NCBI GenBank assembly: GCA_041741155.1
Contig: JBGSKO010000213.1
Coordinates: forward strand, 69,664 to 133,663
Direction: 5' to 3'
Length of the DNA: 64,000 nucleotides
From: M3007 sp041741155
GTDB lineage: Bacteria; Bacteroidota; Bacteroidia; Chitinophagales; Saprospiraceae
The translations under genes and the position numbers were made by a program. Positions 33,299-40,799 of the stretch are shown piece after piece; positions within the stretch are counted from its first letter, which is position 1; each line of letters opens with the position of its first letter. Under the pieces are notes generated by a model. The model made no database searches. It saw nothing but the letters and a program-made list of their open reading frames with translations, and was not told the origin of the DNA.

Positions 33299-33400
33299 TT
33301 ACAGGTCGGAGCCAGGGCAGCCGTAGCCACGATTACAAGCTTCGAGGAGCACAAGGGCCGCCATAAATGCGAAGGCGAGAAGTTTTTTCCAATTCTTCAT
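33299..33400 (-). CDS. Tiny lipoprotein, 33 residues, GYGCPG motif
   Basis: ATG at 33400, stop at 33299-33301. The product opens with MKNWKKLLAFAFMAALVLL and then EAC, a complete lipoprotein signal with the lipid cysteine at residue 22. The mature peptide is only 12 residues (CNRGYGCPGSDL). The signal peptide, the terminator downstream and the isolated position argue for a real gene despite its size. I have a recollection of similar C-N-R-G-Y-G-C-P peptides in Bacteroidota, with no function. The second cysteine (C28) could bind metal or form a disulphide. Confidence 0.65.
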   Translation of the reverse strand: MKNWKKLLAFAFMAALVLLEACNRGYGCPGSDL

Positions 33401-33726
33401 TCTATAAAAATTTAACAGATTTCGAAATGTGGCGCCAGGCACTGGCAAAATTCGGGACAAAACGGAAATGCTTTGTCCATATTGTTACAAACCCCATGCC
33501 ACCGTTTATTTTGCGCAAAGTTATGGCCAAAAAACCGGGAACTTCGCCGAGTGTTTACATACGGGAGACAAACAAGCAAAAATAGTTCAGGCAAAACCTA
33601 TATTAGCGGCTTCCAAAATTGAATCTTCAATACCTTTTTGCATCATAATCCGTTGAACCATAATCCTTATTGCAGGTCCAGGCATCTGATAATCCACCAT
33701 CCTTTGAACAAACAATTTCTTAAACC
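33401..33726. other. Intergenic region, 326 bp, no gene supported
   Basis: It should hold the promoters of the small lipoprotein gene (minus) and the AP2 protein gene (plus), but no clear TAnnTTTG was found. A short palindrome ATTTCGAAAT lies at about 33419-33428. A 72-codon frame crosses part of it, but nothing in it looks like a protein. Confidence 0.5.
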
Positions 33727-34257
33727 GTGATTTACAAAGTCAAATTAAAAAATGCCGACCACACGGTCCTGCTGGACGACCATGTGTACGAATGGCTCAC
33801 TACGGATCCCTACCTCGTTCAGATTGATCTGATCAATAACTTGCGCAAGCACTCCAGCGGGTGTGCCGTATTTCAAAAAAACTGGAAAAAAGCGGGGGGT
33901 AAATACAAGACCGAGACGATCTACCTGCACAAGCTTATTGCCGAAAAATTCCTGTCGGGAGAAAAAACTGCCGGAAAGAAGTTGGTGAGTGCCAGAAACA
34001 ACGACAAGCTGGATTGCCGAGTCGAAAATTTGTATTACCGATCCCGTTCTGCTGCCAGCCGGCAGCGCAAGACCAACAGCAAGTCGGGATATACCGGTGT
34101 TTATCAGGAAAATAACCGGTATCGGGCTGTCATTTCCATTCGCGGGAAAGCCGTACACCTTGGCATGTTTGACACACCCGAAGAGGCTGCCGTCGCCTAC
34201 AACAAGGCATCTAAGGAAATTTACCGGGAAGATGCCAAACTCAACAAAGTCAGATAA
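33727..34257 (+). CDS. AP2-domain protein with degenerate HNH-like region
   Basis: 176 residues from GTG 33727. Residues 66-102 follow the HNH endonuclease layout (LHKLIAEKFL, then KLDCRVENL), but the second histidine of the usual HxN is absent (SARNNDKLD), so nuclease activity is doubtful. Residues 118-168 match the AP2/ERF DNA-binding domain: GYTGVYQENNRYRAVISIRGK and LGMFDTPEEAAVAYNKAS. HNH plus AP2 is a mobile-intron/phage homing endonuclease architecture (family knowledge). Here it may be a domesticated DNA-binding regulator. No intron, phage or repeats flank it. Confidence 0.78.
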   Translation: MIYKVKLKNADHTVLLDDHVYEWLTTDPYLVQIDLINNLRKHSSGCAVFQKNWKKAGGKYKTETIYLHKLIAEKFLSGEKTAGKKLVSARNNDKLDCRVENLYYRSRSAASRQRKTNSKSGYTGVYQENNRYRAVISIRGKAVHLGMFDTPEEAAVAYNKASKEIYREDAKLNKVR

Positions 34258-34260
34258 GTA

Positions 34261-34851
34261 TTAGTGCATTCGGTCTCCGCGTGTGGGTAATTGTTCCATG
34301 ATTTGTGCTTCGTAGCGCAGGTATTCCTGCCAGCGTACCCAGGTTTTTTCTTTTCCAAAATAGCGTTCAGCGAGGTCGAGGAAAAGTCGGTAGTGCCCGG
34401 CTTCCGCTACCATAAACTTGTGGTACCAGATGCGCAGGTCTTCGTCGGAACAATGCAGGGATAAAAGCCGAAACCTTTCGCAACTGCGGGCTTCAATCAG
34501 AGCACACGTGAGCAAGCGTTCCAGCAGCGTCTCTTCCCGTGTGCCGCCTCTTTTCTGGAACTTCAAAAGTTCGTTCACGTATTCATCCTTGCGCTGTTTG
34601 CCCAGGCGCAAAGCGCGATTTTTGAGTTCGGCCAGTACCATCCGAAAATGTCCCCATTCTTCGGTAACAACCGGCGCAAGTTCCTCTACCAGTTCCTCGC
34701 GCTCGGGGTATGCCTGGATTAGTGAAATACAAGCTGTAGCAGCTTTTTGCTCGCAAAAGGCGTGATCGGTCAGGATTTCAGTCAAATCTATTTCGGCAAG
34801 GTTTACCCAACGCGGATCGGTCGGTAGTTTCAGGCCAAGCGTAGTGTTCAT
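34261..34851 (-). CDS. miaE: tRNA-(ms2io6A)-hydroxylase, MiaE family
   Basis: 196 residues. The diiron ligands are visible: E34, E65-xx-H68 (EEWGH), E120 and E150-xx-H153 (EAGH). It hydroxylates the isopentenyl group of ms2i6A37 in tRNA using O2. Its promoter is a mirror image of that of the SpoU methylase gene, which is transcribed divergently. It converges with the AP2 gene with a 3-bp gap. Confidence 0.9.
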   Translation of the reverse strand: MNTTLGLKLPTDPRWVNLAEIDLTEILTDHAFCEQKAATACISLIQAYPEREELVEELAPVVTEEWGHFRMVLAELKNRALRLGKQRKDEYVNELLKFQKRGGTREETLLERLLTCALIEARSCERFRLLSLHCSDEDLRIWYHKFMVAEAGHYRLFLDLAERYFGKEKTWVRWQEYLRYEAQIMEQLPTRGDRMH

Positions 34852-34890
34852 TTATTGCATGTTAAAAGTAGAATAGTAGCGTAGTGGCGG

Positions 34891-34898
34891 CAAAAATA
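34891..34898 (-). promoter_or_regulatory. -7 element TATTTTTG for miaE
   Basis: A perfect consensus followed by CCGCC, 39 bp upstream of the ATG at 34851. It is part of the mirrored promoter pair. Confidence 0.55.
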
Positions 34899-34960
34899 CG
34901 CACTCCCCCAAACCGTTTACAGCATTTTCTGGTTTGGCGATTGACCACCAATATCCTGTG

Positions 34961-34968
34961 TATTTTTG
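34961..34968 (+). promoter_or_regulatory. -7 element TATTTTTG for SpoU methylase gene
   Basis: A perfect consensus followed by CCGCCA, six bases before ATG 34975, so the message is probably leaderless or nearly so. Confidence 0.55.
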
Positions 34969-34974
34969 CCGCCA

Positions 34975-35511
34975 ATGGAAAAACTCAGCATGGAGGCCTT
35001 GGGGCGCCTCTCCGCCGATGCCTACGGTCATTCGAAAAAAATCCCCCTCATACTGGTGCTCGATAGCGTACGCTCGGGCCTGAATGTCGGCTCTGTATTC
35101 CGTACTGCCGACGCCTTTGCGGTGGAAAAAATCATATTGTGCGGTATTACCGCGCAGCCTCCCCACCGCGAAATCCTGAAAACGGCTTTGGGCAGTACCG
35201 AAACCGTGCCATGGATGGCCGTAGATCATGCCGTCGAGGCTGTAGAACAATTGAAACTGGCCGGTTATCGTGTTTTTGCTGTGGAGCAAACCACTCAAAA
35301 AATCTGGTTACAGGATTTTGTACCAGCTTCTGATGAAAAATACGCCTTTGTGCTTGGTAATGAAGTAGATGGCGTGACAGATGCCGTCCTTCGGGTATGC
35401 GACGGGGCTATCGAAATTCCTCAATTCGGCACCAAACACTCGCTCAATATTGCCGTGGCAGCAGGTATCGTTGTTTGGGAATTTACTCGAAAACTATTGG
35501 ATAAGCGGTAA
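34975..35511 (+). CDS. SpoU/TrmH-family RNA 2'-O-methyltransferase
   Basis: 178 residues from ATG 34975. The SPOUT signatures are DSVRSGLNVGSVFRTADAF (motif 1), FVLGNEVDGV (motif 2) and IPQFGTKHSLNIAVAAGIV (motif 3, SAM-binding knot). The target (tRNA G18, rRNA or other) cannot be told. An in-frame TTG lies three codons earlier but falls inside the -7 element, so it is rejected. The second ATG at 34990 is possible if the transcript starts a little later. Confidence 0.88.
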   Translation: MEKLSMEALGRLSADAYGHSKKIPLILVLDSVRSGLNVGSVFRTADAFAVEKIILCGITAQPPHREILKTALGSTETVPWMAVDHAVEAVEQLKLAGYRVFAVEQTTQKIWLQDFVPASDEKYAFVLGNEVDGVTDAVLRVCDGAIEIPQFGTKHSLNIAVAAGIVVWEFTRKLLDKR

Positions 35512-35536
35512 GTAGGCAATATTTCAACCACCTATC

Positions 35537-35544
35537 TACCTTTG
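35537..35544 (+). promoter_or_regulatory. -7 element TACCTTTG for aspartate kinase
   Basis: A perfect consensus followed by CCGCCC, 50 bp upstream of the ATG at 35595. The leader is almost only A and C, with CCACCAGTTAACCCACC. Confidence 0.6.
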
Positions 35545-35594
35545 CCGCCCATTCAACCACACAACAGTCCACCAGTTAACCCACCCACCGCTCT

Positions 35595-36902
35595 ATGCAA
35601 GTATTCAAGTTCGGCGGCGCCAGCATAAAGGATGCCGCAGGTGTAAAAAATGTCGCTTCTATTTTGGAACGCTACCACAGCAAGTCGCTGGTCATTGTTG
35701 TGTCTGCCATGGGTAAAACGACCAATTCACTGGAGGCGGTTGTGGCGGCGCATGCCAAACAAACCGGGCAAGCCCAGGCGCTATTCCAGGCATTAAAAGA
35801 ACAACATTATACCCTAATGCGGGAGTTGTTCGACCCCGGCGACGACGTTTTCAATGTTGTAAACGACACCTTCGTGGAAGCCGACTGGATGCTGGAGGAA
35901 AAACCCGATGAAAATTACGACTACGTCTATGACCAAATCGTATGTGTAGGCGAGTTGGTTTCCTCCAAAATTGTGGCGGCCTATCTGAACAAAATTGGGC
36001 TCCACACCCATTGGCTTGATGCCCGCGATGTGGTCGCCACGGATAATACCTACCGCGAGGGTTGGGTGAACTGGGATAAAACCAAACCCAATGCACAAAA
36101 AGTGGTGCAACCACTCCTGCAACAGGGCGGCTTCGTGCTCACGCAAGGGTTCATCGGCTCCACCTCCGAAAATTTCACCACCACGCTTGGCCGCGAAGGG
36201 TCAGACTATTCGGCGGCCATTTTTTCCTTTTGTCTCGACGCCGAGAGTATGATCATCTGGAAAGACGTTCCCGGTGTACTCAACGCCGACCCGCGTTTGT
36301 TTGAAAACACCATCAAACTTGATCGCTTGTCGTACCGGGAAGCCATTGAGATGACATACTACGGCGCGCAAGTGATCCACCCCAAAACCATTAAGCCGCT
36401 GCAAAATAAAAGTATCCCCTTGTTTGTCAAGTCTTTTCTGGACCCCGAGGCGCCCGGCACGGAAATTAGCAGTGACACCGACGACACGTACCCACCCATC
36501 ATCGTGGTAGAAAAAAACCAGGCCCTCCTCCATATTATTACCACCGACTATTCTTTTGTAGCGGAACAGCATATCGCCCGTCTGTTCGCTGATTTGGCCG
36601 AGTTGCGCATATTCGTCAACATGATGCAAAATACAGCGATCAGTTTTACCATCTGCGTGCCCAACGTACCCGACCGGGTAGAAAAATTTATCAAGGGGAT
36701 CTCTGACGAGTTCCGGGTCAAACGCGAGGACGGGCTGGAACTTATCACTGTGCGACACTTCAACGAGGAAACCGAGGCCAACCTGAAAAAGGGTATGATT
36801 GTCCTTTTTGAGGAGCGCATCCGAAACACCTTGCAAATGGTTGTACGCAATGTGCCGGCTGTGGAACGCCGGGCAGTAGAGCTGGAACGAGCAAAAGGCT
36901 GA
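35595..36902 (+). CDS. lysC: Aspartate kinase, monofunctional
   Basis: 435 residues. FKFGGAS (5-10) is the KFGG(T/S)S-type phosphate loop, with Ala in place of the usual Thr. TTTLGREGSDYSAA and DVPGVLNADPR are signature segments; the C-terminal part from about residue 300 holds two ACT-like regulatory domains. It phosphorylates aspartate in the first step to lysine, threonine, methionine and diaminopimelate. No homoserine dehydrogenase domain is fused. Feedback control via the ACT region is expected but its effector is unknown. Confidence 0.92.
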   Translation: MQVFKFGGASIKDAAGVKNVASILERYHSKSLVIVVSAMGKTTNSLEAVVAAHAKQTGQAQALFQALKEQHYTLMRELFDPGDDVFNVVNDTFVEADWMLEEKPDENYDYVYDQIVCVGELVSSKIVAAYLNKIGLHTHWLDARDVVATDNTYREGWVNWDKTKPNAQKVVQPLLQQGGFVLTQGFIGSTSENFTTTLGREGSDYSAAIFSFCLDAESMIIWKDVPGVLNADPRLFENTIKLDRLSYREAIEMTYYGAQVIHPKTIKPLQNKSIPLFVKSFLDPEAPGTEISSDTDDTYPPIIVVEKNQALLHIITTDYSFVAEQHIARLFADLAELRIFVNMMQNTAISFTICVPNVPDRVEKFIKGISDEFRVKREDGLELITVRHFNEETEANLKKGMIVLFEERIRNTLQMVVRNVPAVERRAVELERAKG

Positions 36903-37054
36903 TGCGAAGCTATCTTCAGGCGTTGAGTTTTTTTGACCGAACCGGGTGTTGTATGCTGTGCTTGGTCGAATATCAACAACCTAATGTGTGTGCCACTTGT
37001 TCTTCGCACACCTTTAAAAGGTATAACCAACACGCACACAATTATTTCGATCTG

Positions 37055-39667
37055 ATGTTCTCAATTCCTTCCCGCCGCAGCTTTCTATTTGCTGCCAGTA
37101 TGTTGTTTCTCTTTTCCAACCAGGCTTACGCACAAGTTCCTCCAATGGGGCGCGGAAACATGCCACAAAATGCCGCCCAAATGAATATCGGGCGTTTCTA
37201 CGGCAAAGTCGTGGATGAATCTACCGGCAAAGGTATTGGCTATGCATCTGTCCAACTCTCCGCCATGCGATTTGACAGCGTCAGCCGCTCCATGCAGGAA
37301 AAAATCCTCGCCGGGCAATTGACTGAAGCAAATGGCGACTTCAACCTCCCAAATCTGCCCGTCATGGGGCAGTTTACCCTGAAAATTAGTTACCTGGGCT
37401 ATGCGACGATTGAACAAAAAGTTTCCTTTGGGCCACCTCCCGGGGGGGCTAGCGGCGGTTTCAATATGAACGCCGTGGACAAAGATCTTGGCAATATCGT
37501 ATTGGCAGCATCCTCCCAGATGCTTAAGGAGGTAACCATCACCGGAGATGCCTCTGCCGTGAGTCTATCCTTAGACAAAAAGGTTTACAAGGTTGATAAA
37601 GATGGCGTAGCTGCCGGCGGTACAGCCGAGGATGCTTTGAAAAATGTTCCCTCTGTGAACGTGGACATTGACGGCAACGTGACGATGCGAAACTCCGCGC
37701 CGCAAATTTTTGTGGATGGCCGCCCCACCACGCTCACCATGGACCAGATACCTGCCGAGGCGATTGACAATATTGAGGTCATCACCAATCCTTCTGCCAA
37801 ATATGATGCCTCTGGAGGAAACGCGGGCATTGTAAATATTGTACTTAAAAAAGACCGCCGGGTGGGCTACAACGGCAATATCCGTGCGGGTATTGATACT
37901 CGCGGTAAAACCAATTTTGGCGCCGACCTAAATGCCCGTGAGGGCAAGTTCAATGCTTTCATCGGTGCAGGTATTTTTAATCGAAAAACCTTGGGCGACG
38001 GCCAAACGGACCGTTACAATTTGTTCGGAGATCCGCTGACCAATGTTTTTCAAACGTCTGAAACGACCAACACGCGCAGTTTCAAATCCCTGCGTGGGGG
38101 GCTTGACTGGTTTATCAATAACCGAAACACGCTTACGCTTTCCGGCAATTTCCACGGTGGCGGTTTTGATGCACTGGACGAACTCGATATTCGTACAGAT
38201 ACACTTCTCAACAGCGCCGTTACCGCCAGTAGCCTTGCTTTGCGGAATTCCGCCAGCGAGCGGAACTGGAAGAATCTCGGCACGCAGCTGTTGTACAAAC
38301 ACCTGTTTCCCAAGGCCGGAAAAGAATGGACCGCCGACATCGGAATCAACCGCAGCAAGTTTGATAACACAGGCACTTTTGTCACCGATTATGTCGGCTC
38401 TACGCTGACCACTCGCCAACGTCAGGACGGCGAGGGGCGAAACAACCAATACACGATCCAAACGGATTTTGTGAACCCGATCAACGCCACGATGAAAATT
38501 GAAACCGGTGCTCGGGCAGCTATCCGCGAATATTCGAGCGACAATGCCAGCTTTCAGTACGACCCGGCATCGGACAGTTACATCCGCGCGCCAACGTTTG
38601 CAGACAAATACAAATTCAATGATCAGGTATATGCTGCGTACGGGACATTTACCAATTCCTTCAAAAAATGGGGCTATCAGGTAGGTTTGCGCGCCGAGAG
38701 CTCGTTTTATACCGGAACATTAGTGGACGTGGACACTTCGTTTTCCAACCAGTATCCACTCAGTTTGTTTCCCAGTGTTTTCCTGACGTACAAATTAAAT
38801 GACGAGGATAATATTCAGTTCAACTACAGCCGCCGCATCAACCGTCCCAACTTTTTTCAACTGAACCCATTTCCCGATTTTTCTGATTCGCTGTTGCTTT
38901 CCCGTGGCAACCCGGGGCTGGTGCCGGAGTTTACCAACTCGTTCGAGATGTCGTACCAGAATATCTTCAACCGCTCGAACAATGTACTCGCTACGATATA
39001 TTACAAGCGGGCAACCGACCTCATCAGCGGCTATCAGTTTGCTGAGTTTAATACCCTGCTTAACCGTGACGTGATTGTATCGTCTTTTGCTAACTCTAAT
39101 TCCAGTACGGCGTACGGCGTGGAATTGACCTTCAAAAACACCGTTTGGAAAAAGTTCGAGTTCATCAGCAACCTTAATTTCTACAACTCCAAAGTGAACG
39201 CCGGTAATGTAGAAGCCGACCTCACACGCGAGCAGTTCACCTGGTTCATCAAAGAAAACCTGAATATCAAACTGCCGGCCTCGTTTACTTTCCAGGTTTC
39301 GGGCAGCTACCAGAGCCGCACTGCTTTTGCACTCGGCGGAGGCTCCCGCTGGGGTGGCTGGGGCGGTGGTCCGAGTTCTACGGCTCAAGGCTATGCCATC
39401 CCGGTTTGGTATGTTGATTTGTCGCTGCGCAAAGAATTCTGGGACCGCAAGGCCTCGATTACCCTGAACGTGCAAGACATCTTCCGCAGCCGAAAGACCG
39501 GATCGTTTTCAGAATCCGACTTTTTTACCCAGGAAACCTGGCGTATCCGCGACCCGCAACTGGCTCGCATCAATTTCGCCTACCGTTTCGGCAAGTTTGA
39601 TCTTTCGCTGTTCAAGCGTAAAAATGTCAAGTTTGGGGAAGAAGGCGGTATGGAAGGCGGATTTTAG
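37055..39667 (+). CDS. TonB-dependent-type outer-membrane barrel protein with carboxypeptidase-like N-terminal domain
   Basis: 870 residues from MFSIPSRRS, the start that gives a signal peptide (ending AQVPP). The frame upstream (36902-37054) is rejected as it has no signal and no homology. Residues 45-150 form a carboxypeptidase regulatory-like domain (GRFYGKVVDESTGKGIGYASVQL). A plug domain follows around residues 160-280 (LKNVPSVNVDIDGNVTMRN.APQIFVDG). The rest is a large barrel of the OMP_b-brl_3 type, ending in KNVKFGEEGGMEGGF. No SusD gene is next to it, so it is not a canonical polysaccharide utilisation locus. Iron or peptide uptake is possible. Confidence 0.88.
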   Translation: MFSIPSRRSFLFAASMLFLFSNQAYAQVPPMGRGNMPQNAAQMNIGRFYGKVVDESTGKGIGYASVQLSAMRFDSVSRSMQEKILAGQLTEANGDFNLPNLPVMGQFTLKISYLGYATIEQKVSFGPPPGGASGGFNMNAVDKDLGNIVLAASSQMLKEVTITGDASAVSLSLDKKVYKVDKDGVAAGGTAEDALKNVPSVNVDIDGNVTMRNSAPQIFVDGRPTTLTMDQIPAEAIDNIEVITNPSAKYDASGGNAGIVNIVLKKDRRVGYNGNIRAGIDTRGKTNFGADLNAREGKFNAFIGAGIFNRKTLGDGQTDRYNLFGDPLTNVFQTSETTNTRSFKSLRGGLDWFINNRNTLTLSGNFHGGGFDALDELDIRTDTLLNSAVTASSLALRNSASERNWKNLGTQLLYKHLFPKAGKEWTADIGINRSKFDNTGTFVTDYVGSTLTTRQRQDGEGRNNQYTIQTDFVNPINATMKIETGARAAIREYSSDNASFQYDPASDSYIRAPTFADKYKFNDQVYAAYGTFTNSFKKWGYQVGLRAESSFYTGTLVDVDTSFSNQYPLSLFPSVFLTYKLNDEDNIQFNYSRRINRPNFFQLNPFPDFSDSLLLSRGNPGLVPEFTNSFEMSYQNIFNRSNNVLATIYYKRATDLISGYQFAEFNTLLNRDVIVSSFANSNSSTAYGVELTFKNTVWKKFEFISNLNFYNSKVNAGNVEADLTREQFTWFIKENLNIKLPASFTFQVSGSYQSRTAFALGGGSRWGGWGGGPSSTAQGYAIPVWYVDLSLRKEFWDRKASITLNVQDIFRSRKTGSFSESDFFTQETWRIRDPQLARINFAYRFGKFDLSLFKRKNVKFGEEGGMEGGF

Positions 39668-39684
39668 GATGGACGGTGCACATA

Positions 39685-39721
39685 AGCCCTCCAGATTTTT
39701 TAAAATCTGGAGGGCTTTTTA
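39685..39721. terminator. Terminator between barrel receptor and ruvB
   Basis: The stem GCCCTCCAGATTTT / AAAATCTGGAGGGC is followed by TTTTTATATTT. It lies 18 bp after the barrel gene stop and 4 bp before the ruvB stop, so it probably ends both convergent transcripts. Confidence 0.85.
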
Positions 39722-39724
39722 TAT

Positions 39725-40744
39725 TTATTCGAACAACGTCCCAGCCCGAGTAGGCGGCACGGCGCCAACGTGTCGGTAAGCCTTTTCAGTTGCCATTCGT
39801 CCGCGGGGTGTGCGCTGGAGGTAGCCCTCCATGATCAGAAATGGCTCGTGTACCTCCTCAATAGTACCCGGCTCCTCCCCTACTGCCGTGGCAATGGTCG
39901 TTAGTCCTACCGGTCCTCCTTTAAACTTGTGAATAACGGCGGTCAGAATGCGGTTATCCATTTCGTCGAGGCCGTGTTCATCTACATCAAGTGCCGCAAG
40001 TCCGTAGTGCGCAATAGCCTGATCCACCACGCCGGTGCCCTTGATTTGGGCAAAATCACGAATACGACGCAGGAGTGCATTGGCAATACGGGGTGTACCA
40101 CGGCTGCGGCGGGCAATTTCCAATGCGCCATCATCGGTGATCGGGATGTTGAGTATCGCCGCCGAACGGTGCAGAATATGCTCCAGCGTAGGTACATCAT
40201 AGTAGTCGAGCAGGCAGTTGATACCGAAGCGCGCGCGCAAAGGAGCAGTTAGAAGGCCCATTCGTGTTGTAGCGCCTACCAGTGTAAACGGGTTGAGCGT
40301 GATCTGAATACTCCGGGCATTCGGTCCGGAGTCAATCATAATATCAATGCGGTAATCTTCCATTGCGGAGTATAGGTACTCCTCCACCACGGTATTGAGG
40401 CGGTGTATTTCGTCAATAAACAGCACGTCGCCGGGATCGAGATTGGTGAGCAGCCCCGCCAGGTCGCCGGGTTTTTCCATCACGGGTCCGGAGCTCATTT
40501 TCAAAGAAGCGCCCAGTTCGTTGGCAATAATATGGGAAAGTGTGGTCTTGCCAAGGCCAGGAGGACCGTGTAACAAGACGTGGTCGAGCGCTTCTCCGCG
40601 CTGTCTGGCTGCCTGGATGAAGACTTGCAGGTTTTCTACAATTTTCCGTTGCCCGCTGAAGTCATCCAGCAACTTGGGGCGGAGTGCCTTCTCGATAAGT
40701 TTTTCTTCCCCGGTAGCCGGGTCGTTGGCTAATTCTTTGCTCAT
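39725..40744 (-). CDS. ruvB: Holliday junction branch-migration helicase subunit RuvB
   Basis: 339 residues, normal for RuvB. Walker A is GPPGLGKT (60-67), Walker B is LFIDEIHRL, sensor 1 is VGATTR, and RuvB-specific segments are LRPKLLDDFSGQ and GPVGLTTIATAVGEE. It forms a hexameric ring that drives branch migration with RuvA, in recombination repair. ruvA and ruvC are not next to it. Confidence 0.96.
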   Translation of the reverse strand: MSKELANDPATGEEKLIEKALRPKLLDDFSGQRKIVENLQVFIQAARQRGEALDHVLLHGPPGLGKTTLSHIIANELGASLKMSSGPVMEKPGDLAGLLTNLDPGDVLFIDEIHRLNTVVEEYLYSAMEDYRIDIMIDSGPNARSIQITLNPFTLVGATTRMGLLTAPLRARFGINCLLDYYDVPTLEHILHRSAAILNIPITDDGALEIARRSRGTPRIANALLRRIRDFAQIKGTGVVDQAIAHYGLAALDVDEHGLDEMDNRILTAVIHKFKGGPVGLTTIATAVGEEPGTIEEVHEPFLIMEGYLQRTPRGRMATEKAYRHVGAVPPTRAGTLFE

Positions 40745-40799
40745 TTGTTTCTACTGATGCATACTTCATGATGCGTTGGCCGACGGCATAGCGCGGCAA

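Larger units (their letters stand above)
34885..34974. repeat. 15-bp perfect inverted repeat at divergent promoters
   Basis: The arm TGGCGGCAAAAATAC (34885-34899) is the exact reverse complement of GTATTTTTGCCGCCA (34960-34974). Each arm holds one -7 element and the region around the predicted transcription start of miaE or the SpoU gene. Confidence 0.85.

Noticed and set aside
33367..33585. 72-codon frame overlapping the tiny lipoprotein gene
   Set aside because: No recognisable feature, and it overlaps a better-supported gene on the other strand.
36902..37054. N-terminal extension of the outer-membrane barrel protein
   Set aside because: It is out of the signal peptide and overlaps the aspartate kinase stop; the ATG at 37055 opens a normal signal sequence.
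37055..39667. SusC/SusD polysaccharide utilisation locus
   Set aside because: No SusD-like lipoprotein gene and no glycosidase are adjacent; only the barrel gene is present.
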